From NCBI RefSeq assembly GCF_001411555.2, contig NC_049903.1, positions 23,279,098 to 23,343,097 of the forward strand: a stretch of DNA of 64,000 bases, in the 5' to 3' direction. Numbering within the stretch: the first letter of the stretch is position 1; each line of letters opens with the position of its first letter. The notes below the pieces were generated by a model, which had not been told where the DNA came from, searched no databases, and saw nothing but the letters and a program-made list of their open reading frames with translations. Position numbers and translations under genes: made by a program. Source of the DNA: Juglans regia. Its lineage: Eukaryota; Streptophyta; Magnoliopsida; Fagales; Juglandaceae. Shown here one piece after another: positions 60,855 to 64,000 of the stretch.

Positions 60855-62085
60855 TAGTGCTTTGATTGCACCTAAATAATAACGCAGTAGTTGTCGCACA
60901 GCTTTGGAGTGTCGATTCCACATAGAGACAAATTAAAAGAATAACAGAGGAATAAAGAAACTAAAGAAAAATATTCAATGATTAATGGAGAACAAAGAAT
61001 AATTTTAAATGCAAATTAAAGTGAAGCAAAGTGACTAATGGAAAAAGTACTCAAATTTGACAAACAATAAAGCGTTTGAAATCCCCTTGCAAAAATTCGA
61101 TATTTTAATTATTTTTAATTCACTGAATAACTCAATTGGGAACTCAATTCCCAATCGGAAGGTATACATTTATAAACCAAAATTAAACGAAATGTACCAT
61201 TTGGAAAATCATTCACCACATTTAAAATATGTAAATTGTTATCACTATTGAGAAAATCCAATAACGACAATATACTCAGGGAGCGATATTGCAGTAAAGA
61301 ATTAAATTAATATAGATACATAATTGATCCAAATATAATCAAAGAGCTAATCCATTCAATAGAAAGAGCATGACTGAATCCATAAACAAAATAAATTCTA
61401 TGATTATTCGGAGAAGAAAACATTAACAATGAAATGAGAATGATAAATACAAAAAAAATTTAGTAGTTAAAAACCAAATATTTGTATTGTGTCTTCAAAT
61501 CAAAGAACTAATTTCCTGTAGGTCCCGCGCCTCAGTTGAAAACCAAGCCTTCTTCGTGTCTTGTCCAAAAAAAACCCAAAGCAAACGAAATGGGCCCACA
61601 TGTGTAAAACTCTCTTGGCCAAAATGTGTGCTGCGTCCATTACTTTCCAAACCAAAAAACCCTTTCTTCTCTTTTTTTAGAGCCTGTGTACTATGACTTT
61701 CTCCAAAGTTCCAAATTGGGTCTCACGTGTGTGTGAGTCCAATGAATAAGAATGAATTCCCCCTCTTGGGTCTCGCAGATGTGATTTTTTTCTCTTTTTT
61801 TATGCTTTTCATTTCTTGACCCTAAAATCAACCAGAAAATGACATGGGTTAGAACATAAATTGAAAACTTCCAAAAATGTCAAGTGTAAAGCCAATTGCA
61901 AATTATCTCTCACCAACCAATAATGCAATATTCGAGATTTAAAATATTATAAAATCATGCTCAAATATCTCTCAGTGTGAATAGATATTAAATTCAATAA
62001 TATAAATTATATCTCATTATTTCTATTCACATTTTAACATTTTAATCCAATAATAGGGTATTTAGAGTGCACTTTTGCGCACTCA
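60855..62085 (-). mobile_element. LTR-like insertion G nested in D (1231 bp)
   Basis: Minus strand begins TGAGTGCGCAAAAGTGCAC and ends TGCAATCAAAGCACTA. Flanks TCAAG and TCAGG match at four of five positions. D-family text runs up to one side and continues on the other. Contains AGCTTTGGAGTGTCGATTCC near 60900, a phrase I recall from plant LTR ends. No coding region. Boundaries are probable but the terminal CA is not canonical. Confidence 0.5.
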
Positions 62086-62518
62086 TCAGGCCTAAAGGCT
62101 TATTGCCTCTCCTAAGCATTTATACCCAAAAAGCTTGGACCCTTAGTAAACCACTCTTTGGGCTTTCTCCAATTCCATCAAATATTTAACTCAAATTGTT
62201 TAGCCCATTAATGTGGCAACCATCTAATATGTCATGTATCATTCCCTTATGGGCCTCTTGGCTTCTTATCCTAAAAATTAATAAAGCACTAAAAATTCTC
62301 AAAAATAATATTGCTAACTCAATCAAGCTCCAAAAATTTCATTTCCCTCAAAATCAATATTGCACTAGAATCTTCTAATAATTCTTCAAAACCCAAAGTA
62401 TATGGCCTTTTTGCCAACTCAAGTATCCAAAATTGTTCTTCTTCTCAAACAGCCCAACTCCTATAGGATTAAGGCTATTAAGTCAAGGCCTAAGGAGCCT
62501 TTTAGGCAGAGTGTTACA

Positions 62519-63477
62519 CAGTCCTAGGAAACTTCGAATCACATGCACACTGGTCGGTCTCTACCAGTTCATTACGACTTCAATCTTGCACGGGTCCACT
62601 TCTACTCCTCCACTAGAGATCACGTGACCTAAAAACTTCACTTCACCAAGCGAGAACTCACTCTTACTGAGTTTGGCATACAACTTTTGGTCCTTAAGTA
62701 TAGTCAAAGCCATACTTAAATGATTTTTGTGCTCCTCCTTGCTCTTCGAATAGATTAAAATGTCATCAATGAATACGACAACATAACTGTCCAGATAGGG
62801 TTTGAATATTTTGTTCATCATGTCCATGAATGCGGCTGGAGCATTGGTTAACCCAAAAGGCATCACCAAAAACTCGTGGGGGTCGTACCTTGTCCTAAAG
62901 ATAGTTTTTAGCACATCCTATTCCTTGACCTTCAGCTGGTGATATCTGGATCGCAAGTCGATCTTTGAAAACACCACTGCTCCTTGTAGTTGATCCAAAA
63001 AATTGTCAATCTTGGGTAATAGATACTTATTATTGATCATCACCTTGTTCAGCTCTCTGTAGTGTATGCACATCCTCATAGATCCATCTTTCTTCTTCAC
63101 AAATAGCACAGGTGCTCCCCAAGGCAAAGAACTGGGGCAGATAAAACCCTTCTCTAATCGTTCCTCCAACTGTACCTTGAGCTCTTTCAATATGGTAGGG
63201 GCCAGATAAAACCCTTCACAGGTGAGTCAGAGCTGTCGCCAGTTACAACTCTATCTTGAACTTCGCTTCTCTATCCAGTGGTAAACCAAGTAATTCATCA
63301 GTGAAAAAGTCGGGAAAGTCTTCAACTACTGGTATCCCATGGATTTCTTTATTCTCGATTGTCTTCTCTACAATCACAAGTAGAAAAACTGAGGCTCCAT
63401 CCTCGATACACTTCCTGGCTTGCAAAGCCGAAATCATTGAAGGGGTGGCCTTAACTGATGCTCCCGCGTAACTAATT
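62519..63477 (-). pseudogene. Ty3/gypsy pol, linker and reverse transcriptase part
   Basis: From the high-coordinate end the pieces are MISALQARKCIEDG and GIPVVEDFPDFFTDELLGLP (linker before reverse transcriptase), then [10 protein letters not shown] after a frameshift, [30 protein letters not shown], the stop-interrupted [19 protein letters not shown], the catalytic [11 protein letters not shown] and [14 protein letters not shown]. Conserved residues have drifted (IHYREL for IDYREL, SRYHQ for SGYHQ). Stops lie after KVKE and after VMNW. Reading continues at 53187 across insertion D. Protease and gag are not seen; the element is cut at about 63478 by unrelated repeat DNA. Confidence 0.92.
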
Positions 63478-63699
63478 ATGGAGAAGTGCTAGAGAGCATC
63501 CACTATAGTGGTGCACACAATGCACACACTACGTAGATGCCTCTCATCCACTTGTTTTTTTTTTCTTCCTTCAAACGCAACGGCTTCTCTCTCTCATCTC
63601 TCTCTCACCAGCATCTCTCTCCCGTCTCTCTCTCTCATCAACTCTCTCATCATCTCCGCTCTCTCTCCTCTTGATCTCTGTCTCTCTCATCTCATCTCT

Positions 63700-63735
<36 letters not shown>

Positions 63736-64000
63736 CTTGCTCTCTCTCATCTCTGTTCTCTCTCTCTCTCATCTCTGCTCTCTCTCTCTCTCTCGTCTTG
63801 CTTTCTCTCATCTCTGCTCTCGCTCTCTCTCATCTCCGCTCTCGCTCTCGCTCTCTCTCTCATCTCTGCTCTCGCTCTCTCTCATCTCTGCTCTCGCTCT
63901 CTCTCATCTTCGCTCTCTCTCTCTCTCTCATCTCTACTCTCTCTCTCACTCATCTCTGCTCTCTCTCTCTCTCTCTCTCTCGTCTCGCTCTCTCTCATCT
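63478..64000. repeat. CT-rich microsatellite/minisatellite block, open at the window end
   Basis: After a short unrelated stretch (63478-63544, with GTGCACACAATGCACAC) the sequence becomes nearly pure pyrimidine. CT runs are broken by ATCTCTG and CTCG, giving a loose 20-30 bp unit such as CTCTCTCATCTCTGCTCTCG. No reading frame of interest. Confidence 0.9.

Larger units (their letters stand above)
53188..62518 (-). mobile_element. Long LTR D inserted in gypsy pol (9331 bp with nested insertions)
   Basis: Minus-strand start TGTAACACTCTGCC and end AGGATGTCACA. Flanks CAATC and CAGTC form a 5-bp duplication with one mismatch. The pol reading resumes across the insertion at the [12 protein letters not shown] junction, so the insertion point is exact. 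A TATAAATA box lies at 59238-59245 on the minus strand. There are no retrotransposon proteins inside. Removing the nested F and G elements leaves about 4.5 kb, the size of a long LTR. Probably a solo LTR of the D family, seen also at 1-1200. Confidence 0.78.

Noticed and set aside
1..64000. tRNA, rRNA or organellar DNA insertions
   Set aside because: I looked for conserved tRNA arm motifs and rRNA stretches and saw none I could support by eye; a program search would be decisive.

Overview
The window is nuclear DNA from a flowering plant, most likely a woody eudicot. Two spliced genes with plant-type architecture sit in a matrix of nested LTR retrotransposons, hAT-type DNA transposons and MITE-like inverted repeats. 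Some of the small inverted repeats look like ones I associate with Fagales (walnut and oak relatives), but that is an impression, not a test. No bacterial, organellar or viral-genome organisation is visible, and I see no RNA gene and no CRISPR array.

Layout. 1-2.4 kb: end of a long LTR and a LINE ORF1 scrap. 2.7-5.75 kb: a complete four-exon glycosyltransferase family 14 gene (minus strand, 404 codons after splicing). 6.5-8.3 kb: an internally deleted Ty1/copia element carrying a hAT-like non-autonomous element with an 8-bp target duplication. 8.8-9.2 kb: an LTR/leader scrap. 9.5-19.8 kb: a long LTR (E) broken by a solo LTR (A1, 5-bp duplication CATAG), which is itself broken by a second hAT-like non-autonomous element (perfect 8-bp duplication), and by a decayed hAT transposase gene. 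20.9-23.75 kb: a complete three-exon gene for a 168-residue, probably plastid-targeted protein with four CxxCxGxG motifs (minus strand). 24-25.4 kb: AT-rich intergenic DNA, a MITE and a short tandem array.

25.4-50.2 kb: several copies of one long LTR family (B) in alternating orientation. One copy is split by a nearly intact, young Ty1/copia element (29738-34905, LTRs differing at 2 of 302 positions by eye). Another is split by a second A solo LTR (A2, duplication TGACT). 50.2-63.5 kb: the decayed Ty3/gypsy chromovirus (Tekay/Del-like) that owns one B LTR. Its pol is cut between reverse transcriptase and RNase H by a 9.3-kb long LTR (D), which in turn holds a further solo LTR (F, duplication TACAT) and a 1.2-kb LTR-like insertion (G). 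The window ends in a CT-rich microsatellite block.

The two host genes are independent of each other. The rest is best read as a stratigraphy of insertions whose order is given by target-site duplications. I did not find a convincing new biochemical or defence system. The most informative observations are the nesting order, the paralogous empty site, the large inverted LTR cluster and the repeated short motifs inside the long LTRs.
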